A DNA stretch of 64,000 nucleotides from CBDEGU01 sp965238045 (GTDB lineage Bacteria; Acidobacteriota; Terriglobia; Bryobacterales; UBA6623): positions 62,001 through 126,000 of the forward strand of contig CBDEGU010000011.1 in assembly GCA_965238045.1 (NCBI GenBank), in the 5' to 3' direction. The position numbers and the translations under genes are program-made. The notes under the pieces were generated by a model. The model did not search any database and was not told where the DNA came from. It saw nothing but the letters and a program-made list of their open reading frames with translations. The first letter of the stretch is position 1. Each line of letters opens with the position of its first letter. Positions 1 through 7,968 of this stretch are shown here, piece by piece.

Positions 1-49
1 AAGTTCCGTACCAACGCGGTGCCGAGGCTCGAAAACTGCGAGGAGTTTT

Positions 50-2266
50 ATGCATACTATGCATACGAGGACGTTGCTGCTGCTTGTACTCGTCGCACTA
101 ATGGGCCCCGCCGGTTCGCGGGCCGGTGCGGGGGGAGTTCCCGACGGCCTCGGCACATCGGACTGGAACAGTATCCGCGCGGAGTACGAACGCCATCGCC
201 ACGCAGCCTTTCCCGTCGAGGGCGGGCATCGTGCGCGCAATTTCGGCCAGCAGTGGGTCAGCGAGTTTGACGGGCGCGGATTCCTGGTTACGCCTGACAG
301 CGGGGGTTGGAAGTGGGGATTGCAACTCGAGAGCTACGGCTGGGCCGGACGCGCGCGGGCGGTGACGGACCGGCCGCGAGTGACGGCCGAGACCGAACGC
401 GTCACCTACGACTGGGACCAGACGCTGCGTGAATGGTACGTCAACGGCGGGCGGGGGCTCGAGCACGGTTTCACAGTGCGGCAGCAGCCGGCGGGCCGGG
501 GCGAGACGCTGGAGCTGAATCTGGCGGTGCGGGGCGGTCTCGAACCGCGAGTGCGGGACGGCGGACGCGCCGTGGCTTTCGTCGACGCCAAGGGCCGGAC
601 GGCGGTCATCTACGCCGGGCTGAAGGTGTGGGACGCCGATGGCCGCGCCCTTGATGCGCGGATGGAGGTGGCTGGCGGAGGACTGCGGCTGGAGTTGAAG
701 GCCAGCGGCGCACGTTACCCGCTGACGATTGATCCGATCGTACAGCAGGCTTATCTGAAAGCCTCTAACACCGGCGCAGGCGATCAATTTGGAAGGTCAG
801 TGGCGATATCGGGCGATACGGTGGTGGTTGGGACGCCAGAAGAGAGCAGCAACGCCACCGGGGTCAACGGCAACCAGGGCGACAACAGCGCCGATTTCCC
901 CGGGGCGGCCTATGTGTTTGTGCGCAACGGCGGGGCGTGGAGCCAACAGGCTTATCTCAAAGCCTCTAACACGGGCGTGACTGACTCGTTTGGAGAGTTG
1001 GTGGCGATATCGGGCGATACGGTGGTGGTTGGGGCGCTATTCGAGGAGAGCAGCGCCACCGGGGTCAACGGCAACCAGGGCGACAACAGCGCCCCAACCT
1101 CCGGGGCGGCGTATGTGTTTGTGCGCAACGGCGGGGTGTGGAGCCAGCAGGCTTATCTGAAAGCCTCTAACACCGACGAAAACGATTTTTTTGGAGTGTC
1201 GGTGGCGATATCGGGCGATTCGGTCGTGGTTGGGGCGCCACTAGAGCAAAGCAACGCCACCGGGGTCAACGGCAACCAGGACGACAACAGCGCTGCAGAT
1301 GCTGGGGCGGCGTATGTGTTTGTGCGCAACGGCGGGGTGTGGAGCCAGCAGGCTTATCTGAAAGCCTCTAACACCGACGAATTCGATGGATTTGGCATCT
1401 CAGTGGCGATATCGGGCGATTCGGTCGTGGTTGGGGCGGGATTCGAGGAGAGCAGCGCCACCGGGGTCAACGGCAATCAGGACGACAACAGCGCTGCAGA
1501 TGCTGGGGCGGCCTACATCTTCAGCGTGGAACAGCCGTTTACTTCTGACGGTCTGGTCCATGCGGCGCGATTTGAAGCAGGCGACGTAGCCGAGCAAGAA
1601 ATCGTCTCACTATTCGGTTTGTTCTTGGCCGATTTCAACGCCGATGCCGTGCTTCCCCTCGGCACGCAACTAGGAGGGGCCAGCGTCGACGTGACGGACA
1701 GTCAGGGCGTAACTCGCCCCTGCTTGATGTTTGCGGCTCGAGTGGAGACGGATGTAAGCTCAGCCCAGTTGAACTTCATAATCGCCGGTGGTACGGCGAC
1801 GGGGCCGGCCACGCTGACGGTGCGGCGAGCCAGCGGTGGAAGCCATTCGATTACGATCCATGTCGTCGACGTGGCGCCCGGCATCTTCACGGCGAATTCC
1901 TCGGGCTCGGGCGTGCCGGCCGCGAACGCACTGCGTTTCGTAGACGGCCAGCTTACCGATACATCCCTTGTCTTCGACGTAACTGCATTTCCTTTTCAGG
2001 CGACCCCGATCGACCTGGGGCCGGCAAACCATCAGGTGTTTCTCTCGCTGTTTGCAACCGGCATCCGAAACGGCGGCACAGTACAAGTCACCATCGACGG
2101 CTTGCCGATGACAACCATCTTCGGACCGGCTGCCTCGAGTGAGTTTGACGGGTTGGACCAGCTCAACGTACTCCTGGAGCGCGTTCTCATTGGACGCCGC
2201 CTCGTGCAAGTCGTCGTTACAGTCGATGGCCTTGTGGCCAACGTCGTAGAGATCAACATCCTCTAA
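50..2266 (+). CDS. secreted FG-GAP repeat protein with Solibacter-type C-terminal domain
   Basis: A 738-residue exported protein, probably surface-bound or released; no enzymatic role is visible. Residues 1-25 form a signal peptide (MHTMHTRTLLLLVLVALMG). Residues 30-230 are a conserved N-terminal module. From about residue 234 there are four near-identical 67-residue units of the FG-GAP/integrin-alpha propeller type, each with QAYLKASNT, FG..VAISGD.VVVGA and AAYVFVRNGG. The last 230 residues match the domain catalogued as TIGR03437 (VAPGIFTANSSGSGVPAAN core), common in Solibacter exported proteins. The ATG at 50 follows a GCGAGGAG ribosome site. The four units are nearly identical in DNA, so copy number may vary. 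It is monocistronic as seen. Confidence 0.85.
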   Translation: MHTMHTRTLLLLVLVALMGPAGSRAGAGGVPDGLGTSDWNSIRAEYERHRHAAFPVEGGHRARNFGQQWVSEFDGRGFLVTPDSGGWKWGLQLESYGWAGRARAVTDRPRVTAETERVTYDWDQTLREWYVNGGRGLEHGFTVRQQPAGRGETLELNLAVRGGLEPRVRDGGRAVAFVDAKGRTAVIYAGLKVWDADGRALDARMEVAGGGLRLELKASGARYPLTIDPIVQQAYLKASNTGAGDQFGRSVAISGDTVVVGTPEESSNATGVNGNQGDNSADFPGAAYVFVRNGGAWSQQAYLKASNTGVTDSFGELVAISGDTVVVGALFEESSATGVNGNQGDNSAPTSGAAYVFVRNGGVWSQQAYLKASNTDENDFFGVSVAISGDSVVVGAPLEQSNATGVNGNQDDNSAADAGAAYVFVRNGGVWSQQAYLKASNTDEFDGFGISVAISGDSVVVGAGFEESSATGVNGNQDDNSAADAGAAYIFSVEQPFTSDGLVHAARFEAGDVAEQEIVSLFGLFLADFNADAVLPLGTQLGGASVDVTDSQGVTRPCLMFAARVETDVSSAQLNFIIAGGTATGPATLTVRRASGGSHSITIHVVDVAPGIFTANSSGSGVPAANALRFVDGQLTDTSLVFDVTAFPFQATPIDLGPANHQVFLSLFATGIRNGGTVQVTIDGLPMTTIFGPAASSEFDGLDQLNVLLERVLIGRRLVQVVVTVDGLVANVVEINIL
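751..1534 (+). repeat. four 201-bp in-frame tandem repeats inside the FG-GAP gene
   Basis: Units begin at 751, 952, 1153 and 1354 (TTATCTGAAAGCCTC at each start), a period of exactly 201 bp or 67 codons; the fourth unit is partial. DNA identity is much higher than divergent propeller blades would show, which suggests recent duplication or gene conversion. Confidence 0.9.
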
Positions 2267-2279
2267 TCCTTCGCCGCCC

Positions 2280-2434
2280 GGCGTGTGGCAGCGATGAGCA
2301 ACGGCGTGGCATACCCGCAACACGACGTTTCGGCCGACGGCCGGCGCTTCGTGGTTGCCGAGCCCTTTACTGACGGCCCCTCGTGTCGTCCAAAACTGGT
2401 TCGCCGAGTTCCGCGACCGCGAACAGAACTATGA
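2280..2434 (+). pseudogene. decayed C-terminal tail of a Ser/Thr-kinase/propeller-type protein
   Basis: Reading forward, one frame gives YPQHDVSADGRRFVVAEPF and, after a one-base frame change near 2385, another gives VVQNWFAEFRDREQNYD. I recognise this pairing (DVSxDGxRFVVAEP then NWFxEFRDREQ) as the typical end of the eukaryotic-like Ser/Thr kinases with WD40/TolB-type propellers that are abundant in Solibacter. No upstream kinase or propeller remains: the preceding 2.2 kb is an intact unrelated gene. This is a gene scar; a second scar of the same type is at 6843-6893. Confidence 0.6.
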
Positions 2435-2518
2435 TATGCACCCCTAGGCTGAGACAGCGACAAAGTGAGACATAACCGTTCGCTGAAAGATTGTAGACTT
2501 TCGAGCGACACTATTGCA

Positions 2519-2707
2519 CCGCTTTTCTCACCACCTGGCCCGATGAAGTGGAGGGCGAAGTGCGTGAGAGACCCGTCACTGCGAGGCGCGCGCCGCTTGA
2601 CGAGCGCAGGCGTACTGGAGAGTACGTTGAGCACGGCGAGCAAGCGCAACGAAGTAGTGGCGGGCCTGTCATGTGCTTCGGTCGTCAGGTGGTGAGAAAG
2701 GCGGGCT
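2519..2707 (+). repeat. about 185-bp palindrome-ended dispersed repeat, copy 1
   Basis: Ends are inverted: CGCTTTTCTCACCACCTG at the left and CAGGTGGTGAGAAAGGCG at the right. The interior (for example GCGTGAGAGACC, CGCTTGACGAGCGCAGGCG, TTGAGCACGGCGAGCAAGCG) matches the second copy at 21294-21474 in opposite orientation at roughly 85-90% by eye. Size, termini and lack of a gene fit a MITE-like non-autonomous element; no matching transposase is in the window. The left outermost bases of this copy have decayed. The flanking 2435-2518 and 2708-2835 show no gene. Confidence 0.8.
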
Positions 2708-2835
2708 AAGAGTTTCATGACGAAATCCTAGCATAAGGCGCGCGGCCGGCTGCGCTGGCCAAGCTGCCTGAAACCACGCCGAACATCGAATGTTTCTCGG
2801 CCGAAGCGGCGCCCGCGGCCGATGCCGTCGCCCTG

Positions 2836-3903
2836 CTAAGGGGATGTCTCCACAGCCAAGACCCAGGCCGGTGACGGCCCAACCACGAAGGTATCGAACC
2901 GGTCAAGCCTTCCGCTCTCCGGATCGATGCGGTACGACGCCAGCTTGCCCGATCCCTGCCCGGCGGCATACAAAAACTGGCTGCTCGGATCGATGTTGAA
3001 CGAGCGCGGCGTTTTCTCGGTGGGCGTCTGTCCGAGCGCTGTCAATTTTCCTGTATCGGCATCGACAGAATATCCCGCAATGCTGTCATGGCCCCGGTTC
3101 GATACGTAAACGAACTTGCCTGAGGGCGTGACTTCGACATCCGCGCAGGTGTTCGATTCGCTAAACCCGTCGGGCAGGGTCGAAAGCGTTTGCACCGCGC
3201 GAAGCGCTCCGCTCGATGGGTCCATCTCGTAGACCGTTACGCTGCTGCCCTTCTCATTCGAAACATAGGCTGTCTTGTTATTGGGATGAAAGAAGATATG
3301 CCGCGGCTGGTGCGTCTCCGGCGTCGTCACCGCCGCCGGGCTGTTGGGCGTCAGCTTGCCCGTTTTCTCGTCAAAGAGAAACTGAAAGATCTGGTTCGGC
3401 GCCGTATGAGGCACGAAGACGTAGCGATTGAAATTATCGGGAACGATCGAATGCGCGCGCGGCGCGGTGTCGAGAAACTGTTTCGCCTGGCGCGACAAAG
3501 AACCATCTTCGGCGATCGCATGCACGGCGGCTTTCCCGGCGCCGTAGTCGGACGAGAACAGGTATCGCCCGCCGCGGTCGGTTTTCACATAGGACGGGTT
3601 CGCGCCCGTATCCGTCGTGCCAATCAGAGCGAGGCCGCCCGTCGCCGGGTCGATCCGAAAGCTCGCAATCGCGTTGGCCGACCGCAGAGCGGCGAAAAGA
3701 AATCTTCCTTTCGGACCTGCTCCCAGCGACCCCGGCCGTCCCTCGACCGGCACGCTGGCTTGCGGCGAGAGCCTACCGGTATCGCCATCCATCCGGTACA
3801 CGGCGATTCGATTTTCGCCGCTCACCGAAACGTACACAAAGGTAGCGGCCCCGGCCCCGGTCGGCAGCAACACCGACAACACGAACAATAGAATGAGACA
3901 CAT
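2836..3903 (-). CDS. exported beta-propeller lactonase-family protein (YbhE/Pgl-like)
   Basis: 355 residues from the chosen ATG at 3903, which has TTAGGAG about 10 nt upstream and leads directly into a signal peptide (MCLILLFVLSVLLPTGAGA). The mature part is a run of blades with YVSVSGENRIAVYRMD, FLFAALRSANAIASFRID, YVSNEKGSSVTVYEMD and FVYVSNRGHDSIAGYSVD, the pattern of the seven-bladed lactonase family (PF10282) that includes 6-phosphogluconolactonase. A signal peptide makes a cytosolic pentose-phosphate role unlikely; periplasmic sugar-lactone or lactone-like hydrolysis is inferred. Frame remains open upstream to 4011, but that part lies in the dispersed leader repeat. IS3-family DNA begins 128 nt upstream and may have replaced the native promoter. 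Confidence 0.85.
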   Translation of the reverse strand: MCLILLFVLSVLLPTGAGAATFVYVSVSGENRIAVYRMDGDTGRLSPQASVPVEGRPGSLGAGPKGRFLFAALRSANAIASFRIDPATGGLALIGTTDTGANPSYVKTDRGGRYLFSSDYGAGKAAVHAIAEDGSLSRQAKQFLDTAPRAHSIVPDNFNRYVFVPHTAPNQIFQFLFDEKTGKLTPNSPAAVTTPETHQPRHIFFHPNNKTAYVSNEKGSSVTVYEMDPSSGALRAVQTLSTLPDGFSESNTCADVEVTPSGKFVYVSNRGHDSIAGYSVDADTGKLTALGQTPTEKTPRSFNIDPSSQFLYAAGQGSGKLASYRIDPESGRLDRFDTFVVGPSPAWVLAVETSP

Positions 3904-3922
3904 CAAATGCTTACTCCTAAAT

Positions 3923-4025
3923 CCAGAATTTCCGATTTGGAACTCCGACTCCAACATGTTACTCCCTCTCTTCTCCTGAATGCAACGACTTTGCCTCGTC
4001 AGGCAGGCCACGACGGCATCGAAGG
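3923..4025 (-). repeat. about 103-bp leader repeat, copy A, upstream of the lactonase gene
   Basis: About 90% identical to 6551-6653, and each copy ends 18-20 nt before the start codon of an unrelated gene. It carries two potential hairpins in the transcript: TGCCT-GACG-AGGCA at 3992-4005 and TTGGA...TCCAA at 3937-3954. The first stem keeps pairing in copy B although bases differ (A-U becomes G-U). It could be a mobile promoter/5' leader, a structured RNA, or a simple dispersed repeat. It abuts the left end of the IS3-family element. Confidence 0.7.
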
Positions 4026-4226
4026 GTGGTGTGAACCCCTGGCGTGAGACAGCGTAATTGGGGACAGCAAACTGTTGACTGTAAAAGTGTAGCGCTCAGC
4101 GCCGTTTTGGTGCATACTCCTCTGAGCCGGGGAAGCGGAGGCGGGCTCTGCTGGAGAGCAACCCGCCAAGGAATACCCGGCTGGAGACTCATCGAAACGA
4201 TGAGCGCCCGGGGCGGCCACTATGCC

Positions 4227-4294
4227 GCTCCGGGTCCACTCCCAGCTCCGGGTCCACTCCCAGCTCCGGGCCAGCCCCCAGCTCCGGGCCCGCC
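4227..4294 (+). repeat. 18-bp tandem repeat inside the IS3-family element
   Basis: GCTCCGGGTCCACTCCCA at 4227-4244 is repeated exactly at 4245-4262, then in diverged form at 4263-4280 and partly from 4281. It lies in the non-coding tail of the element beyond the OrfB stop. Confidence 0.85.
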
Positions 4295-4314
4295 CATCGG
4301 ATCGATAGATCTCC

Positions 4315-5277
4315 CTATGCCTTGGAAAACTCATACTGTGGGTTCCTCGCCGCGGCTCTTACCGGCTCGAGCAGCGCCTCGAATTCAGCCGGAGGACGAT
4401 ACCCCAGCGCCGAATGCAACCTGCGCTCGTTGTAAATCTCGTCAATGAATTCGCCAATCGAGCCGCGCGCTTCCTCCAGCGTTCGATAACGCCGCAGATA
4501 CACTTCCTCGGTCTTCAAAGTCTTCATGAAACTCTCGGCCTTCGCATTGTCATAAGGATTGCCGCGGCGGCTCATCGAAATCACCGCGCCGTGCGCTTCG
4601 AGCAACTCGACATAAGCGCGCGAAGCGTACTGCACGCCCTGGTCGGAATGATGCATCAGCCCCGGCCCCGGCCGCCGCGCCGCCAGCGCCTCGCGCAAAG
4701 CCCCGACCGCCAGCTCGGCCTCGAGCGTGGCGCCCAGCCGCCAGCCGATCACACGCCGCGAATGGGCGTCCAAGACCACCGCCAGATAGACGAACGTCTC
4801 GCGCAGCCGGATGTAGGTGATGTCGGATTGCCAGAGCTGATCGACGCCGTCGACCCGCAGGCGGGCGGCGAGATTGGGATAGACGGGCAGGAAATGACCC
4901 GCATCGGTGGTCAGCACGAAGCGCCGTTGGCGCACCGCCAGCAGGTTGTCATGGCGCATCAGGCGCAGCACTTTCTTGTGGTTCACCACCAAGCCCTGGC
5001 GGCGCAGCGTGGCGGTGACGCGGCGGTAGCCGTAGCGGCGGTTGCCAATTGCGATGCGCTGGATACGGTCGCGCAACTCGGTCTTGTACTCGGCGCCGGA
5101 CTGGAGGGCGAAGCGGCGATAGAAGCCGGCGCGGTTCACTCCTCCGAGCTGGCAGGCCTTCTCGACACTGAGGGAGCCTTGGGCGCGGACCTGCTCGATG
5201 GCCGAGTAGATGTGCTCGCGGTGGGCGCGTCGGGGCCCGGGGTGGCGAGGTGTAAGGCGCGCAAGGCTCGTGCGAAA
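4315..5277 (-). CDS. IS3-family transposase OrfB (rve-type DDE integrase core)
   Basis: About 320 residues, read in the -1 frame relative to OrfA, starting from the frameshift point. Motifs in order: an HTH-like start (HIYSAIEQVRAQGSLSVEKA), DQLWQSDITYIR with the first catalytic Asp, VVLDAHSRRVIGW, HHSDQGVQYASRAY with the second Asp, and GNPYDNAKAESFMKTLK with the catalytic Glu, then a Y-rich C-terminus ending NERRLHSALGYRPP. These are the hallmarks of IS3 OrfB. The frame is open further upstream to 5661, but OrfB is expected as an OrfAB fusion. No inactivating mutation is visible. Confidence 0.92.
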   Translation of the reverse strand, partial: FRTSLARLTPRHPGPRRAHREHIYSAIEQVRAQGSLSVEKACQLGGVNRAGFYRRFALQSGAEYKTELRDRIQRIAIGNRRYGYRRVTATLRRQGLVVNHKKVLRLMRHDNLLAVRQRRFVLTTDAGHFLPVYPNLAARLRVDGVDQLWQSDITYIRLRETFVYLAVVLDAHSRRVIGWRLGATLEAELAVGALREALAARRPGPGLMHHSDQGVQYASRAYVELLEAHGAVISMSRRGNPYDNAKAESFMKTLKTEEVYLRRYRTLEEARGSIGEFIDEIYNERRLHSALGYRPPAEFEALLEPVRAAARNPQYEFSKA

Positions 5278-5597
5278 AAATCCAGTTCGGCGGCTTGTTT
5301 GCCCAGCAGCCGTTCGAGCTCGGCAATGCGCCGGTCGCGGCTGTCGAGCGGGATTTTCGGCGGCGGCCCGTGGCCAGGAGCGGGCCGGCCGCGCTGACGG
5401 CTCAACCCGCCGACGCCCTCGGCGCGCAAGGCGTCGCGCCAGCGATAGAGCACGCTGCGCCTGACGCCGAGTGCGCGGCTCAGCGCCGTCCCCGATGCGC
5501 CCGAGAGCAGCCGCCGGGCGGCGGCCTCCTTGACGGCGAGGGGGAACGTGCGCGCCTTGCCTGCCGTGTGTTTCTTCCCTTTCATGAGATGCTCCAT
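5136..5597 (-). CDS. IS3-family transposase OrfA (HTH protein)
   Basis: 153 residues with an N-terminal helix-turn-helix (FPLAVKEAAARRLLSGASG, then ALSRALGVRRSVLYRWRDAL) followed by a leucine-spaced helix (IAELERLLGKQAAELDFFAR), as in IS3 OrfA proteins, which bind the IS ends and dimerise. It is longer than usual because the zero frame stays open about 45 codons past the slippery site. The start ATG at 5597 is 64 nt inside the right inverted repeat. Translation shifts to the OrfB frame at 5274-5280 to give the OrfAB transposase. Confidence 0.85.
   Translation of the reverse strand: MEHLMKGKKHTAGKARTFPLAVKEAAARRLLSGASGTALSRALGVRRSVLYRWRDALRAEGVGGLSRQRGRPAPGHGPPPKIPLDSRDRRIAELERLLGKQAAELDFFARALRALHLATPGPDAPTASTSTRPSSRSAPKAPSVSRRPASSEE
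5274..5280 (-). promoter_or_regulatory. programmed -1 frameshift site T TTT TTC
   Basis: On the minus strand the OrfA codons read GAT TTT TTC, a correctly phased X XXY YYZ heptamer (U UUU UUC). Sliding back one base gives the frame that opens into OrfB (TTT CGC ACG AGC). IS3-family elements commonly make their transposase this way. A downstream stimulatory structure was not worked out. Confidence 0.85.
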
Positions 5598-5670
5598 TCC
5601 AGACTCCTTTCCATTCGATGAAAAGTGTCCCGAATTTCACTGTCTCATTTTTGGGGTTCACTCCATTCCA

Positions 5671-5738
5671 TAGGCTTTCTAGGCTTTCTAGGCTTTCGGG
5701 GCTTTCGGGGGGCTTTCGGGGACGGGGCTTTCGGGGAC
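5671..5738 (+). repeat. GGCTTTC microsatellite
   Basis: Degenerate tandem repeats: TAGGCTTTC three times, then GGGGCTTTCGGGG variants, ending next to the 100-bp palindromic element at 5740. No gene is supported here. Confidence 0.8.
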
Positions 5739-5739
5739 A

Positions 5740-5839
5740 GGAAGCTGTGAATTAATTGCCTTTCGACCTCTTTTCGCCGAGCTAAGTCCTTTGTTTGCCG
5801 CACTGGATTCTGCGGCAAGTTGATTTTTTCACAGCTTCC
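5740..5839 (+). repeat. 100-bp palindrome-ended small repeat, copy 1
   Basis: Perfect 12-bp inverted ends, GGAAGCTGTGAA and TTCACAGCTTCC, with inner complementary parts (AATTGCC / GGCAAGT). A second copy with the same ends and similar interior (AATTAATTGCCTTTCG, CTTTGTTT, TTCTGCGGCAAGT) lies 55.6 kb away at 61347-61444. This fits a small MITE or a mobile structured element. The rest of 5840-5984 shows no gene. Confidence 0.85.
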
Positions 5840-5984
5840 AGAGCCCGATAGCCGCCTTGAATGGACGCTGCAGAACCCAAACCCCCGCATCGTCTCACCA
5901 CCCGAGCATCGCGACGCGATTAGAAAACCAAAAACATCCGAAAATCCGGGCATAACCCGACAAGACTACCCTCCAAGCCGGGCA

Positions 5985-6533
5985 TCACTTGCGCTTGAAG
6001 AACATCAAATGTTGCCAGGGCAAGCGGTCGTATTCGCGCGCCAGCCGCAGGCCGTTGGGAGCGAACTCCTTGAGAATCTGTTGTTTGCTCATCTTGTGCA
6101 GCTGCCGAATCGGCACCTTCGGATCTTCGGAACGGTACTCGGCCAGCGCAATCACCCCATTGGGCTTGAGACTCTCGCGCATCGCGGCGAGCATCCGCTC
6201 CGGATAGGCAAACTCGTGGTAAACGTCCACGAGCAAGATCAAGTCCAAGCGGCCTTTGGGCAGCTTTCGTATCCGCAAGGCCTTGAGCAGTTGGGCCGGC
6301 TCCTCTTCTTCCTCACGCTCGGGACGAAGCAGCCAAGGCGCCCCGTGAAAGCTCATCGTTTGCGCGATCTCGCGTCCCTTGTAAGACGTTCGCGGGGAAG
6401 GCGTCTGCTGTGCCTGGCTGGGTGGTGCGCCATAGCCGGTCCAGGCCAAGACGGCTAGAAGGCTAGAAGCGAAGGCTAGAAGCAGAGAGACGCTGACCCG
6501 GCCGGCGCCCGGTCGTGGAAGGGCCGATTTCAT
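5985..6533 (-). pseudogene. exported SAM-methyltransferase-like protein lacking the SAM-binding segment
   Basis: 183 residues from ATG 6533, with an N-terminal hydrophobic export segment (VSVSLLLAFASSLLAVLAW). The start of the catalytic region (TMSFHGAPWLLRPEREEEEE, PAQLLKAL) runs directly into KGRLDLILLVDVYHEF, then LKPNGVIALAEYRSEDPK and LPWQHLMFFKRK. In the class I methyltransferases that share these flanks, about 60 residues lie between LLKAL and the LPxGxxDLI segment, including the glycine-rich SAM motif and the acidic ribose-binding loop. They are missing here without a frame change, so methyl transfer is very unlikely. No good ribosome site is seen before 6533. It sits behind leader repeat B. 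Confidence 0.75.
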
Positions 6534-6550
6534 GACAATCAACGAATACA

Positions 6551-6653
6551 CCAGAATTCCCAATTTGGATCTCCGACTCCAATATGGTACTCCTCTCTTC
6601 TCCTGAATGCAACGACTTTGCCCCGTAAGGCAGGCCACGACGGCATCGATGGG
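6551..6653 (-). repeat. about 103-bp leader repeat, copy B, upstream of the methyltransferase-like gene
   Basis: Matches copy A at 3923-4025, including hairpins TGCCT-TACG-GGGCA at 6619-6632 and TTGGA...TCCAA at 6565-6582, and lies 18 nt before the start codon at 6533. Similarity stops before the coding sequences, so only the leader was shared. Confidence 0.7.
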
Positions 6654-6842
6654 TTCCCATGGCCTGTTCTTGTCGTCGGGTGAGCCCGTCTCGCTGCTGC
6701 TCAGCCGATTGGTCGCACACCCCTCCTACCCTCCTTCCTCAACGCCCAGATCCTGTGCAGCATGTCGCCGAACAGCCTGCGGTTCAGATACCCCTCAGCC
6801 AGCAGCAGCCAGCTAGTACCGCGCGTGCTTGACCACACGGCC

Positions 6843-6893
6843 CGGATTGTCCGCAACTGGCACGAAGAGTTCCGCGACCCCGAGCAGGACTAA
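6843..6893 (+). pseudogene. second decayed kinase/propeller-type C-terminal tail
   Basis: The frame 6843-6893 reads RIVRNWHEEFRDPEQD then TAA, the same terminal motif as the scar at 2280-2434 (VVQNWFAEFRDREQ). The 190 bp upstream carry no recognisable homologous protein. The stretch 6654-7092 otherwise holds nothing I can assign. Confidence 0.5.
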
Positions 6894-7092
6894 GTCCAGC
6901 GAAACGAACCACATAGCGCTCGATCACGGAAAGGTGTTGCGAAATCGCCTTCGCACCAACAATCCGCTGCCGGAGGCCCTCACCCGGCCGTCGCAGGGAT
7001 CGAAACCAGCTCAGATCAAGGGCCTGGCGGTGCTACTGTCGGAAAGCCAACCGAAGCGTTGTTACCACCATCCTAGTGGGAACAGGGGCGAT

Positions 7093-7761
7093 CTACTTCG
7101 CTGTCGGCCGCGACAGGATGCGATTCACCGTAAACCCGTGCCAAGCCGTGCCCTTGCGTGTACGGTGTTTCTCTTCGTTCAGTTTGGCGGCCAGCCGGTC
7201 GAACCCTAGACCCTCTGCCCTGAGCGCTCTCATGCGCTCTACGACGGTCTTCTCGCCGGGGTAGTGTCCATAGGGCTTGCGTCCCTCGCAGCGCCCCGTA
7301 CGCGCCTTCTTGCGCTGCCGTGCGCCTCTCAACTTGATGACGATCATTGTCTTTTCGTACTCGGCGATGGCCCCGAAGATCTGGCGCATCAGCGTCCGCG
7401 TGGGATCATCCTTGCACAAGTCGGGCTCGGCAACGGAGATCAGCTCAAACCCACACTTCCTCAGGTCCCCGATGATCGTCTCTTGGATCATCAGATCCCG
7501 CGCCAGCCTGTCCAGCTTCTCGACCAGGACGAGCTTGGTTCCGTTGGAGTGGAGGGCGTACATCATCTCCAGCAAGGCGGGCCGGTTCTCCATGTCCTTT
7601 GTCCCGCTCACGCCCTCTTCGCGATAGATCTTCGCAATGCGAATGTCGTGGGCTTTGGCGTACTCGCGAATGGCCTTTAGCTGACGGGGGAAGCCGTCTC
7701 CGTTCACTTGGCCCTTTCCGCTGACTCTGAGGTATGCAAAGGCTTTTTTCTTGTCTGCCAT
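7093..7761 (-). CDS. serine recombinase (resolvase/invertase family)
   Basis: 222 residues. The N-terminal resolvase domain has the nucleophile in YLRVSGKGQ (Ser14), followed by YREEGVSGTKDMENRPAL and KLVLVEKLDRLARDLMIQ, all standard positions. The C-terminal 70 residues (EGRKPYGHYPGEKTVVERM, LRAEGLGFDRLAAKLNEE, TVNRILSR) form the short recombinase/HTH region. It probably catalyses site-specific recombination of a mobile element. At 222 residues it lies between small resolvases (about 180-200) and large integrases (over 450). Its own promoter with AACACCCTA repeats lies directly upstream. No attachment sites were recognised. Confidence 0.88.
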   Translation of the reverse strand: MADKKKAFAYLRVSGKGQVNGDGFPRQLKAIREYAKAHDIRIAKIYREEGVSGTKDMENRPALLEMMYALHSNGTKLVLVEKLDRLARDLMIQETIIGDLRKCGFELISVAEPDLCKDDPTRTLMRQIFGAIAEYEKTMIVIKLRGARQRKKARTGRCEGRKPYGHYPGEKTVVERMRALRAEGLGFDRLAAKLNEEKHRTRKGTAWHGFTVNRILSRPTAK

Positions 7762-7767
7762 GACTTA

Positions 7768-7804
7768 AGAGTACACCAGAACACCCTACTTGTCAACACC
7801 CTAT
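7768..7804 (-). promoter_or_regulatory. putative promoter and operator of the recombinase gene
   Basis: On the minus strand TTGACA (7796-7791) is followed, after exactly 17 nt, by TACTCT (7773-7768), a good sigma-70 match. Two 9-bp direct repeats AACACCCTA (plus-strand positions 7780-7788 and 7795-7803, 15 bp apart) overlap the -35 region and could be an operator. The start codon is only about 6 nt below the -10, so the transcript may be leaderless. Confidence 0.55.
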
Positions 7805-7968
7805 CTACAGATAAAGCGATATCACTGATTCTAAAGAACTTAGTTTTTGGGTGGTGTTTTCCGATGGGCTGGGGGCAGCCGGGGGCAACCCAGCGGGGGC
7901 GGGCCGTGGAGAAATCGGCTTGACTAGAATCATCGTCAGTTGCAAACTAGAAACGAGGAGAACACGAA

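Larger units (their letters stand above)
4031..5661 (-). mobile_element. IS3-family insertion sequence
   Basis: Bounded by about 36-bp imperfect inverted repeats: left GTGAACCCCTGGCGTGAGAC at 4031 and, on the minus strand from 5661, GTGAACCCCAAAAATGAGAC; both continue with AG, a short mismatch, AATT and GGGACA. The element is about 1.63 kb and encodes OrfA and OrfB in overlapping -1 frames. About 245 bp between the OrfB stop and the left end are non-coding and hold an 18-bp tandem repeat, which is unusual for IS3. No clear target duplication is visible. Confidence 0.85.

Noticed and set aside
4044..4448. 134-codon frame at the IS3-family left end
   Set aside because: It reads through the inverted repeat, the 18-bp tandem repeat and antisense to OrfB; the product is repeat-derived.
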